Origin: Cronobacter dublinensis subsp. dublinensis LMG 23823
Lineage (GTDB): Bacteria > Pseudomonadota > Gammaproteobacteria > Enterobacterales > Enterobacteriaceae
Assembly (NCBI RefSeq): GCF_001277235.1
Contig: NZ_CP012266.1
Location: forward strand, 2,170,001-2,234,000
Reading direction: 5' to 3'
Length of the DNA: 64,000 nt
Position numbers and translations under genes: made by a program. Positions 54,115 to 60,148 of this stretch are shown here, piece by piece. Position 1 is the stretch's first letter. Each line of letters opens with the position of its first letter. Under the pieces are notes generated by a model. The model was not told where the DNA came from, made no database searches, and saw only the letters and a list, made by a program, of their open reading frames with translations.

Positions 54115-54141
54115 GAAAGGTATTTAGCAAACGGAATGCCA

Positions 54142-54169
54142 GTTTTATAAAAACGTTTAAAATCAGCAA
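54142..54169 (-). promoter_or_regulatory. Possible promoter of the urea operon
   Basis: TTGCTG (minus strand, 54164-54169) and TAAAAC (54142-54147) are separated by 16 bases, a weak sigma-70 pair. A start near 54135 would place the palindrome about 20-35 bases downstream. No sigma-54 promoter with GG/GC spacing is seen. Confidence 0.35.
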
Positions 54170-54360
54170 GATAGTTATTTAAGAAAACGTTAGCGGCGGG
54201 TTTATTTATGTGGCACCGCGTTTTTTAATAAAAAAGGGAGACGTGATGGTGCAGCGATGCGACATAAATGTGCAATCAAGTCAGAAATAAAGAAAAGTGA
54301 TGGCGCGCAGCGCGGTAAATAAGGTTTTGTGATGTGTCTTTTATAAAGGGGATATCACGA

Positions 54361-54391
54361 CGGGTGGATGCGCTGCGCTTACCCACCCTAC
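54361..54391 (-). repeat. Inverted copy of the GTAGGG-GGGTAAGCGCAGCGC element
   Basis: The minus strand reads GTAGGGTGGGTAAGCGCAGC followed by GCATCCACCCG, the same element as at 54413 in opposite orientation 22 bases away. The pair can fold as a long cruciform, as in bacterial REP/BIME-type repeats. Confidence 0.7.
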
Positions 54392-54412
54392 ATCAAACGT
54401 GAGGCCCAATAT

Positions 54413-54510
54413 CGTAGGGCGGGTAAGCGCAGCGCACCCGCCCCGCACGGTTTCGCCGTCGGCTTGAAAGGAAATATGCAAGGGCGGTGACAACGTTCCG
54501 TTCGCTATCA
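54413..54510 (+). repeat. Imperfect direct repeat unit A
   Basis: About 98 bases starting CGTAGGGCGGGTAAGCGCAG and ending near TTCCGTTCGC. Unit B (54788-54883) has the same order of blocks: the GTAGGG element, a GGTTTTCGC-like loop, GCTTGAAAGGAAATATGCAA and TTCCGTTCGC, with scattered changes. Confidence 0.75.
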
Positions 54511-54546
54511 CGCCGCGTTTATATGTGCGTCTTCCTCACGCGAACG

Positions 54547-54578
54547 TGCAAAGGGGGCTCGCCGCCGCCCCCTTTGCA
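54547..54578. repeat. 12-bp perfect hairpin
   Basis: TGCAAAGGGGGC (54547-54558) pairs with GCCCCCTTTGCA (54567-54578), loop TCGCCGCC. No T-run follows. Confidence 0.65.
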
Positions 54579-54645
54579 GTCCCGGCTCCCGGCAGAAAAT
54601 CGCCCCTGCGGGGAAGCCGTGCCTTATTCCCTCCGGCCACGGGTC

Positions 54646-54679
54646 GGGCAAGACAATACATCCCTGTATTGTCATGCCC
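54646..54679. repeat. 15-bp hairpin with one mismatch
   Basis: GGGCA-A-GACAATACA (54646-54660) pairs with TGTATTGTC-A-TGCCC (54665-54679) around TCCC, with a single A/A mismatch. It is followed by a second hairpin at 54681-54702. Confidence 0.7.
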
Positions 54680-54680
54680 T

Positions 54681-54702
54681 CGCACCGGGTCCCTCCGGTG
54701 CG
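54681..54702. repeat. 8-bp hairpin
   Basis: CGCACCGG (54681-54688) pairs with CCGGTGCG (54695-54702), loop GTCCCT; it directly follows the previous hairpin. Confidence 0.65.
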
Positions 54703-54787
54703 CCCCGGCCTGCGGCGAAACGGCGCGGCCGATTTTTTTTAGCCGGAGCAAAACCCTCCGCGCCGACGTTTCCTTAAATCCAGTAAC

Positions 54788-54883
54788 CGTAGGGCGAGTA
54801 AGCGCAGCGCACCCGCCGCCCGGTTTTCGCAGCCGGGTTGAAGGGAAATGTGCAACGCCGGTGGCATCGTTCCGTTCGCCATT
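54788..54883 (+). repeat. Imperfect direct repeat unit B
   Basis: About 96 bases from CGTAGGGCGAGTAAGCGCAG to TTCCGTTCGCCATT, aligned to unit A over its whole length. The internal CCCGG and CCGGG form an extra short stem. Confidence 0.75.
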
Positions 54884-54958
54884 CCACCACCCCGACATAT
54901 TTTGGTTTTCCCAAAACCCAGGCCGGTTGGGAGAAAATCCGCCACGGCTCCCGCCCAT

Positions 54959-54990
54959 AAAAAAGGTGGGCGCGCTACGCGCCCCCACCT
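54959..54990 (-). terminator. Intrinsic terminator of the MetE-like gene
   Basis: Read on the minus strand, a stem from AGGTGGGGG-CGCG to CGCG-CCCACCT around TAG is followed by six T. It ends about 35 bases past the stop of the MetE-like gene. Confidence 0.8.
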
Positions 54991-55026
54991 CCCAAAAGCC
55001 AATAACCGCTGGCGCCCTCGCTTGCG

Positions 55027-56130
55027 TTACCACACCTCGCTGGCGACGCCGGTCACGAGGCGGACTTTCTGCCACTGCTCGTCCGGGCTGATGCTGTTGC
55101 CTTCTTCGGTCGAGGCGAACCCGCACTGCGGGCTTAAGCAGATCTGGTTGATATCGACATATTTCGCGGCCTCGGCAAGGCGCGCTTTGATTAATTCCGG
55201 GTTCTCCAGCTCGCCGTTTTTGGTGGTGATAAGGCCCAGCACCACCTGCTGTTTACCCGGACGGATAAAGCGCAGCGGCGCGAAATCGCCGGAACGATCG
55301 TTGTCGTACTCCAGGAAAAACGCATCGACGTTGACCGTGCCGAACAGCACTTCCGCCACCGGCTCATAACCGCCTTCGGCAATCCAGCTGGAGCGGAAAT
55401 TACCGCGGCAGACGTGCAGACCGATGGTCAGGTCGTCCGGTTTGCCTTCCAGCGCCTGATTGAGCACGCGGGCATAGATGCGGGCCAGTTCGTCCGGCGA
55501 ATCGCCGCGCTCGCGGATCTGACGGCGCTGTTCATCCGAGCAGAGATACGCCCAGACGGTGTCGTCAAGCTGCAGGTAGCGGCAGCCCGCGTCGTAGAAC
55601 GCGCGGATGGCGTCGCGCCAGGTGGTTGCCAGATCGTCGAAATAGTCGTTGAGATCCGGGTAGACGTTACGGTCGATGGCCGCCGCGCCGCCACGAAAAT
55701 GCAGCACGCTCGGGCTCGGAATGGTCATCTTCGGCTCGGCATTGCCGCTGACGCTTTTCAGAAAGCGAAAATCTTCCAGCATCGGGTGGTCACCGAACGC
55801 CACTTTACCCACGACACGCACGCTTTGCGCTTTGGTCTGGATGCCGTTGAACTGAATGCCCTGCTCCACTTCCACCAGCTGTACGCCCTGTAGCGCGGCG
55901 AAGAAATCCATATGCCACCAGGCGCGGCGGAATTCGCCGTCGGTGACCACGTGCAGGCCGCAGGCGCACTGCTGCTCAACGGCGTGACGAATGGCGTCGT
56001 CTTCAATACGGCGCAGATGCGCGGCGTCGATTTCCCCTGCCGCAAACTGCTGGCGGGCGTGCTTAATGGCATCCGGGCGTAAAAAGCTGCCGACGATATC
56101 GGCGCGAAACGGGGCGTGTTGACGCTGCAT
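55027..56130 (-). CDS. MetE C-terminal-domain-like, B12-independent methyltransferase
   Basis: The 367-residue protein corresponds to the catalytic half of cobalamin-independent methionine synthase (YxjG/YxjH type). Zinc ligands are His239 and Cys241 (LHVCRGNF) and Cys336 (SPQCGFAS); DIVGSFLRP and YLQLDD also fit. It lacks the MetE N-terminal barrel, so it may use another methyl donor. ATG 56130 has AGGAG upstream; open frame to 56229 is unsupported. MetJ-like boxes lie upstream. Confidence 0.85.
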   Translation of the reverse strand: MQRQHAPFRADIVGSFLRPDAIKHARQQFAAGEIDAAHLRRIEDDAIRHAVEQQCACGLHVVTDGEFRRAWWHMDFFAALQGVQLVEVEQGIQFNGIQTKAQSVRVVGKVAFGDHPMLEDFRFLKSVSGNAEPKMTIPSPSVLHFRGGAAAIDRNVYPDLNDYFDDLATTWRDAIRAFYDAGCRYLQLDDTVWAYLCSDEQRRQIRERGDSPDELARIYARVLNQALEGKPDDLTIGLHVCRGNFRSSWIAEGGYEPVAEVLFGTVNVDAFFLEYDNDRSGDFAPLRFIRPGKQQVVLGLITTKNGELENPELIKARLAEAAKYVDINQICLSPQCGFASTEEGNSISPDEQWQKVRLVTGVASEVW

Positions 56131-56193
56131 GGTGTTCTCCTCGTGGCCTGACGCGATGATTACGTCAGGTGATAGTTCAGATATTGAATATTT

Positions 56194-56217
56194 GGCCGTC
56201 TGGATGGCTATATGTCC
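56194..56217 (-). promoter_or_regulatory. Possible tandem MetJ boxes
   Basis: On the minus strand three adjacent octamers, GGACATAT, AGCCATCC and AGACGGCC, match the AGACGTCT metbox at five, five and six of eight bases. They lie about 65 bases upstream of the MetE-like gene. The match is modest. Confidence 0.35.
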
Positions 56218-56292
56218 AGAGAATGACATCAGACCCGGATTCAGGCAAACGAGGAAATTTCATGGGTGTTGAAAAAAATTCATGTAAAAGAC

Positions 56293-56310
56293 TCCCCACC
56301 GAAGTGGGGA
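56293..56310 (-). terminator. Terminator of the DUF1264 gene
   Basis: TCCCCAC and GTGGGGA pair around CGAA; on the minus strand AGTCTTTTA follows. It lies about 25 bases past the gene's stop. Confidence 0.7.
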
Positions 56311-56332
56311 AAAGAGAAGGCACAAAACGGGA

Positions 56333-57106
56333 TTATTTTTTTTCTGTAGCGGCGTTGCTGTCCACGACGCCGGGGATATCCTGAGTGTCGCGTTTAAACT
56401 GCCCTTTGAGGGCATCCACGCCGCTTTGCGGCTTCGCGAGCGGTTGTAAATCGGCGCGTGAGCGGCGGATCTCTTCGGTATTCACGCCGAGCTTTTTGTC
56501 GCGTTCGCTCACAAGTTCTGGTTTTGCCTCGCCGTCGCGGTTGAATGACCAAGCGAGCATCGGCGGGCCGAGCGGCAGCGCGTCGCCCTTGTCGCCTGGT
56601 CCGCCGGTATGCCAGACGTGCCAGGTTTTGCCGTAGCTGTTCATTTTACTCTGCATCAGACGATGCTCAACCGGGGCCGGAATGCCGGGCGCAATCAGCT
56701 GGCCGCTGAGGATTTCGCCGTTGTGCGGGTGCCAGTACTGTTTTTCCTGTGGCGGCAGCTGGTTAAAGAGTTTTTCGGAGATAATATATTCTACGCCGTT
56801 CATGTTGGCGTCTTTCGTATTGCCGTCAAATAAGACGCACTGGGCGAAATCTTCATTGACCTGATGGCAATAGTGATGCGCTTCCATCTGTTTTTCCGGG
56901 ATATCTTTCATCGGATGAAAGCCCACCAGATAAATATCAAATCCTTTTAACGGTGCATTACTCTGCAACACCGCCGAGCCGGTTTCCAGTAAATTGGTAC
57001 TGGTGGATTTACTCGCCCCCGGCGGGGTGTCTTTTTCCGCGTGTGCAATAAATGCGATGGACAAGAGCGGCAGCACCGTTATTTTTAATGCGCGTTGTAA
57101 TTTCAT
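56333..57106 (-). CDS. Secreted DUF1264 (oil-body-associated-protein family) protein
   Basis: A signal peptide (about residues 1-23, ending IAHA) precedes a domain with DIYLVGFHPMKDIPEKQMEA, HHYCHQVNEDFAQCVLFDGN, GVEYIISEKLFNQLPPQEK, YWHPHNGEILSGQLIAPGIP and MNSYGKTWHVWHT, the OBAP/DUF1264 signature. The name comes from plant seed-oil proteins; the bacterial role is unknown. Several conserved His suggest metal binding. The terminal 60 residues are charged and low complexity. Single gene. Confidence 0.8.
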   Translation of the reverse strand: MKLQRALKITVLPLLSIAFIAHAEKDTPPGASKSTSTNLLETGSAVLQSNAPLKGFDIYLVGFHPMKDIPEKQMEAHHYCHQVNEDFAQCVLFDGNTKDANMNGVEYIISEKLFNQLPPQEKQYWHPHNGEILSGQLIAPGIPAPVEHRLMQSKMNSYGKTWHVWHTGGPGDKGDALPLGPPMLAWSFNRDGEAKPELVSERDKKLGVNTEEIRRSRADLQPLAKPQSGVDALKGQFKRDTQDIPGVVDSNAATEKK

Positions 57107-57151
57107 AAGGTAATTAAACTGATAAAGAAGTATTTACGTAATGCGCGGCGA

Positions 57152-57183
57152 CCTCCGGTATGAGCATTAACCCATACCGGAGG
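57152..57183. repeat. 11-bp perfect hairpin after the yciG-like gene
   Basis: CCTCCGGTATG (57152-57162) pairs with CATACCGGAGG (57173-57183). There is no T-run on either side, so it may protect mRNA ends rather than terminate. Confidence 0.6.
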
Positions 57184-57218
57184 AACGTTATGCCAGGCGC
57201 ATACGGCCCGCCGCTCCG

Positions 57219-57389
57219 TCAGGAAGAGGAACGGCTGCTGCTTTTACCGCCTTTGCGGCCTGCTTCTGCTGCACGCTCGCGGTCATTTTTAAAATTTCCG
57301 CCGCTATTCTGGCCACCTTTACGACCGGCTTCAGAAGCGCGTTCACGATTCTCAGCAAAATTACCTGAACCACCACGATGTTGAGCCAT
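57219..57389 (-). CDS. yciG: YciG-like KGG-motif stress protein
   Basis: A 56-residue protein with two copies of the con-10/KGG motif: GNFAENRERASEAGRKGGQ and GNFKNDRERAAEAGRKGGK. It begins MAQHRGGSGNFAENRE, close to E. coli YciG, and ends in a Ser-rich tail. The ATG at 57389 follows GAGGAG. YciG-type proteins belong to the RpoS general stress response and influence motility; the mechanism is not known. Confidence 0.9.
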   Translation of the reverse strand: MAQHRGGSGNFAENRERASEAGRKGGQNSGGNFKNDRERAAEAGRKGGKSSSRSSS

Positions 57390-57701
57390 AATATTCTCCT
57401 CGGATTAGCAGAGATAATTTAAACCGCGCCCTCACCATGCGACGCAGGAGTAACTATAGGCAGGCATTCCCGTTTCGCAAGTTACATTAGCCGCCAGCAT
57501 GTGTTTTATCGCCGCGCTCTGCCAGATATATTCCACAACAGGCTTTTATCTCCTGAATGGCAAAGGATTTTCCACCTGCGCCCCTGCGTTTAATAAGAAA
57601 ATTCCTAAAAGAAAGCGTTAATTATTTCGTCGCTGGTGTTGAGGCTATTCTTTATCTGCGAAGTGTCGTTTGTTGATTTAATTTCCGCCAAGGAGTGATT
57701 A
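57390..57701. other. Intergenic region between yciG-like gene and small ORF
   Basis: The 312 bases hold the promoters of both flanking genes. CTATAGT (minus strand, 57453-57459) is a plausible RpoS-type -10 for the yciG-like gene. The right part (57580-57680) is AT-rich. No further gene is seen. Confidence 0.4.
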
Positions 57702-57866
57702 ATGAAACAGAAATGGTACTGCTGCCCTGCCATCAAACTTAAAGACCGGTTCATGGTCCTGATTATGGGTCAGGATGTTTTTTTGTTGTTCCGCAAAGGC
57801 GGTTCAATAAGAAAGTCTCGCGACTGGCTGGCCCGTGAGAAGGCGAATTTTATTCCTCTGGGGTAA
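57702..57866 (+). CDS. Small ORF of unknown function, 54 residues
   Basis: ATG 57702 has AAGGAG six bases upstream and the ORF ends at TAA 57866, followed by a strong terminator. The protein starts MKQKWYCCP and has a basic, aromatic composition with a short hydrophobic stretch (FMVLIMGQDVFLLF). I do not recognise it. The ribosome site and terminator make it a likely real gene. Confidence 0.55.
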   Translation: MKQKWYCCPAIKLKDRFMVLIMGQDVFLLFRKGGSIRKSRDWLAREKANFIPLG

Positions 57867-57891
57867 ACCACTGCGTTTTTCAGGTTGCAGA

Positions 57892-57927
57892 CAAAAGCGC
57901 TATCTCGTTTAATATGTAGCGCTTTTG
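57892..57927 (+). terminator. Terminator of the 54-residue ORF
   Basis: CAAAAGCGCTA (57892-57902) pairs perfectly with TAGCGCTTTTG (57917-57927) across 14 bases, with TTTT at the end of the stem. It lies 20 bases before the yneE start, so yneE's promoter may lie within it or upstream. Confidence 0.7.
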
Positions 57928-57946
57928 TTAACCCCTTGTGAGTATC

Positions 57947-58858
57947 ATGATTGTTCGACCCCCACAGCACTGGTTCGCCCGACTCTTTGTCTGGCATGGT
58001 TCCGTATTAGCCAAAATATCCACACGTCTACTCCTTAATTTCCTGCTTTCGGTGACGGTTATTTTCTTTTTACCGTGGTATGAAGCGCTTGGAATAAAAC
58101 TGACCACCGCGCCATTCAGTATTCTCGGCGTGGCGATTGCGATTTTTCTCGGCTTTCGCAACAGCACTTGTTTCGCACGCTTTAATGAAGCGCGCCAGAT
58201 TTGGGGCCAGCTGGTTATCCACTGCCGCTCCCTGCTGCGCACCGCCCGCACGCTGATGCCGGATAACGCGCAGGAGCTGCACCATCTGGTCAATCTCGAA
58301 GTGGCGTTTTGCCACTGTCTGCGCCTGACGCTGCGCCGCAAAAAGCTCGACAACGTGCTTGATCGTTATTTAACCCGCAGCGAAATGACGCGCGTGATGC
58401 ACAGCAATTCACCCTGCAATACGATTTTACTCATCATGGGTGAATGGCTTGCGGCGCGGCGCAACGGGCTGTCCGATATTCTGTTCCAGACGCTTGACCA
58501 GCATATTAACCAGTTTGCGGCTGTGCTGGCGGGCTGCGAACGTATCGCCAATACGCCGCCGCCTTTTGCGTATTCCCTGATGCTGCACCGCACGGTCTAT
58601 TGCTTCTGCATTATGCTGCCGTTCGCGCTGGTGACCGATCTGCATTATATGACGCCGTTTCTCTCGGTGTTTATTTCCTATACGTTCATTGCGCTGGATA
58701 CGCTGGCCGAAGAGCTGGAAGATCCGTTCGGCACCGAGGATAACGACCTGCCGCTGGATGCGCTCTGTAATAATATTGAAATAGACCTGCGCGAAATGAA
58801 TAACGAGTCGCAGAAACCGGCTAAGATTCTGCCTAATCGCCATTATCAGCTTACCTAA
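57947..58858 (+). CDS. yneE: Bestrophin-like membrane protein YneE
   Basis: The 303-residue protein matches E. coli YneE throughout (MIVRPPQHW, PFSILGVAIAIFLGFRN, DPFGTEDNDLPLDAL). Bestrophin-family proteins form anion channels; the Klebsiella homologue KpBest is a pentameric channel. The DPFG-EDNDLPLD motif is the family's cytoplasmic acidic cluster. ATG 57947 aligns with E. coli; GTG 57938 is in frame. Confidence 0.94.
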   Translation: MIVRPPQHWFARLFVWHGSVLAKISTRLLLNFLLSVTVIFFLPWYEALGIKLTTAPFSILGVAIAIFLGFRNSTCFARFNEARQIWGQLVIHCRSLLRTARTLMPDNAQELHHLVNLEVAFCHCLRLTLRRKKLDNVLDRYLTRSEMTRVMHSNSPCNTILLIMGEWLAARRNGLSDILFQTLDQHINQFAAVLAGCERIANTPPPFAYSLMLHRTVYCFCIMLPFALVTDLHYMTPFLSVFISYTFIALDTLAEELEDPFGTEDNDLPLDALCNNIEIDLREMNNESQKPAKILPNRHYQLT

Positions 58859-59022
58859 TGAATACCCGCATTCTCTATTAATAATGAATAATTCACATTA
58901 AATGATTAGCAGGGTCTATGAATTGTGTTAGCGTAGATCCTGTTCACCTCTTCCCTTCGCTTCTCCAGAAAGGGCATTTTCCTCTCCTGTTAAGTTTTAT
59001 AGCCTCACTGTAAGGAATCGCC
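58859..59022. other. Intergenic region before the MerR regulator
   Basis: The first 70 bases are AT-rich; the rest likely holds the promoter of the MerR gene. Nothing specific is recognised. Confidence 0.4.
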
Positions 59023-59826
59023 ATGTCTCATTTCACGATCGAGATGCTCTCCGATCAGTGCGGAGTCAGCATGACCAATTTACGCGCCTGGCAACGGTCT
59101 GGATTGCTCAAGCCCGCGCGCAACGATAGCGGCAAGCGCTATTTCGATTACACCCACCTGATGCGCATTCACGCCATTATCAAGTGGCTTGACCGCGGCC
59201 TGCCGCTGGACGAAGTGGCCCGTCGTCTTAAAGGTGAAGAAGGCTCGCTGGCAAGCCAGTGGGAAGTCTGGCAGGAACAACTGCTCGCCACGCTTGAGAA
59301 AACCAGCCTGGAAAAAGCCCGCGCGCTGCTGCGCAAAATGGGCCGCGAGCTGCCGGCGCCGATGCTGCTGGATAACGTGGTGCTGCCGCTGCGCCTGTGG
59401 CTGAACCACGGCACCAGCTCCGCGCAGCTGACCCGCCGCTCCCGTTTCGACACGCTGCTTGTCGAGTACGCCACCTTTCTGATGCAGGCGCTGCGCAAGC
59501 GTCCGGCGTCGGGGCTGGTGATTATGGCGATGAACAGCCATGATTCGCTCAGCGTCTGGCTGGAGGCGATCCGCTACTCCGGCGAGGGTTTTCGCATCGA
59601 CGTGTTACATCAGCCGGTGCCGCTGCCGGACCTCGCGCAGTTCGACGCCGATCATTATCTGGTCTTCAGCGATGTTCCGCTCACACCCGCGCAACTGACG
59701 CTCTGGCAACAGTGGCAGCTTGAGGGCTTGCCCGTCTTTAGCGCAGGCGCCGGGTTCGCCGTGCCGCCGCAGCTGCCGGACGCCGCCAACCTGCCGGACG
59801 AGACGCTTCGCGAAGCGGCGCGCTAA
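59023..59826 (+). CDS. MerR-family regulator with a large C-terminal domain (MlrA/BluR-like)
   Basis: The 267-residue protein has an N-terminal MerR winged helix (FTIEMLSDQCGVSMTNLRAWQRSGLLKP, RYFDYTHLMRIHAIIKWLDRG). About 200 residues of helical, then alpha/beta sequence follow, as in the cobalamin-domain-derived regulators MlrA and BluR, but no B12-binding DxHxxG motif is present, so it should not bind B12. Targets are unknown; mgtS follows. The strict MlrA identity cannot be assigned. Confidence 0.85.
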   Translation: MSHFTIEMLSDQCGVSMTNLRAWQRSGLLKPARNDSGKRYFDYTHLMRIHAIIKWLDRGLPLDEVARRLKGEEGSLASQWEVWQEQLLATLEKTSLEKARALLRKMGRELPAPMLLDNVVLPLRLWLNHGTSSAQLTRRSRFDTLLVEYATFLMQALRKRPASGLVIMAMNSHDSLSVWLEAIRYSGEGFRIDVLHQPVPLPDLAQFDADHYLVFSDVPLTPAQLTLWQQWQLEGLPVFSAGAGFAVPPQLPDAANLPDETLREAAR

Positions 59827-59920
59827 GCGCGTGTCGCAAAACGGTTATCGGACTGTCGTCTTTACGTCACACGTTAAGGTCTTTGTAAAAGGATGATGTG
59901 AATAAACGACGGGAGTGGCG

Positions 59921-60016
59921 ATGCCGGACGCTGCGCAACTGTTGATTTGTATGCCGGGAATTGTCTTGCTGGTGGGATTTCTTGCCGCTTACTGCAGTAA
60001 AAAATGGGATGACTGA
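59921..60016 (+). CDS. mgtS: MgtS (YneM), small membrane protein
   Basis: The 31-residue protein from ATG 59921 (GGGAG upstream) has one helix and ends FLAAYCSKKWDD, nearly the same as E. coli MgtS FLAAYFSHKWDD. MgtS is induced under low Mg2+ by PhoPQ and protects MgtA from proteolysis. I could not find a strong PhoP box upstream. In E. coli it lies between ydeE and dgcZ; here it is next to dcp. Confidence 0.88.
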   Translation: MPDAAQLLICMPGIVLLVGFLAAYCSKKWDD

Positions 60017-60148
60017 CGGGCGGGTAAAAAAATACCGCCAGGCGGACCCGACGGTAAGGCTTGCATGGATTGTTATTGTCCTGCGCTCAACATCACGCTT
60101 ATTTCCCTATGATGGCACGCGCAGGTTCAACGCCGCTTAAACGTGGCC

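Larger units (their letters stand above)
54115..55026. other. Gene-free region with promoter and repeated hairpin elements
   Basis: About 900 bases hold no convincing gene. The left 250 bases are AT-rich and upstream of the urea operon. From 54361 on there are inverted and direct copies of a GTAGGGCGGGTAAGCGCAGC-type element and several strong hairpins. Open frames within are GC-rich, repetitive and without ribosome sites. Confidence 0.6.

Noticed and set aside
54210..54300. Sigma-54 promoter for the urea operon
   Set aside because: TGGCAC at about 54215 faces the wrong way and lacks the GC element; the minus-strand TTGATTGCA has no GG at the right distance.
54115..54360. Guanidine-I riboswitch before the carboxylase operon
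   Set aside because: None of the conserved ykkC blocks is found on the minus strand.
54525..55126. Open frames of 188 and 196 residues in the repeat patch
   Set aside because: They cover hairpins and repeats on both strands, have Pro/Arg-rich low-complexity products and no ribosome site; the right part enters the MetE-like gene.
59860..59900. PhoP box for mgtS
   Set aside because: CGTTAA-GGTCT-TTGTAA has the right spacing but too few matches to TGTTTA in the second half.
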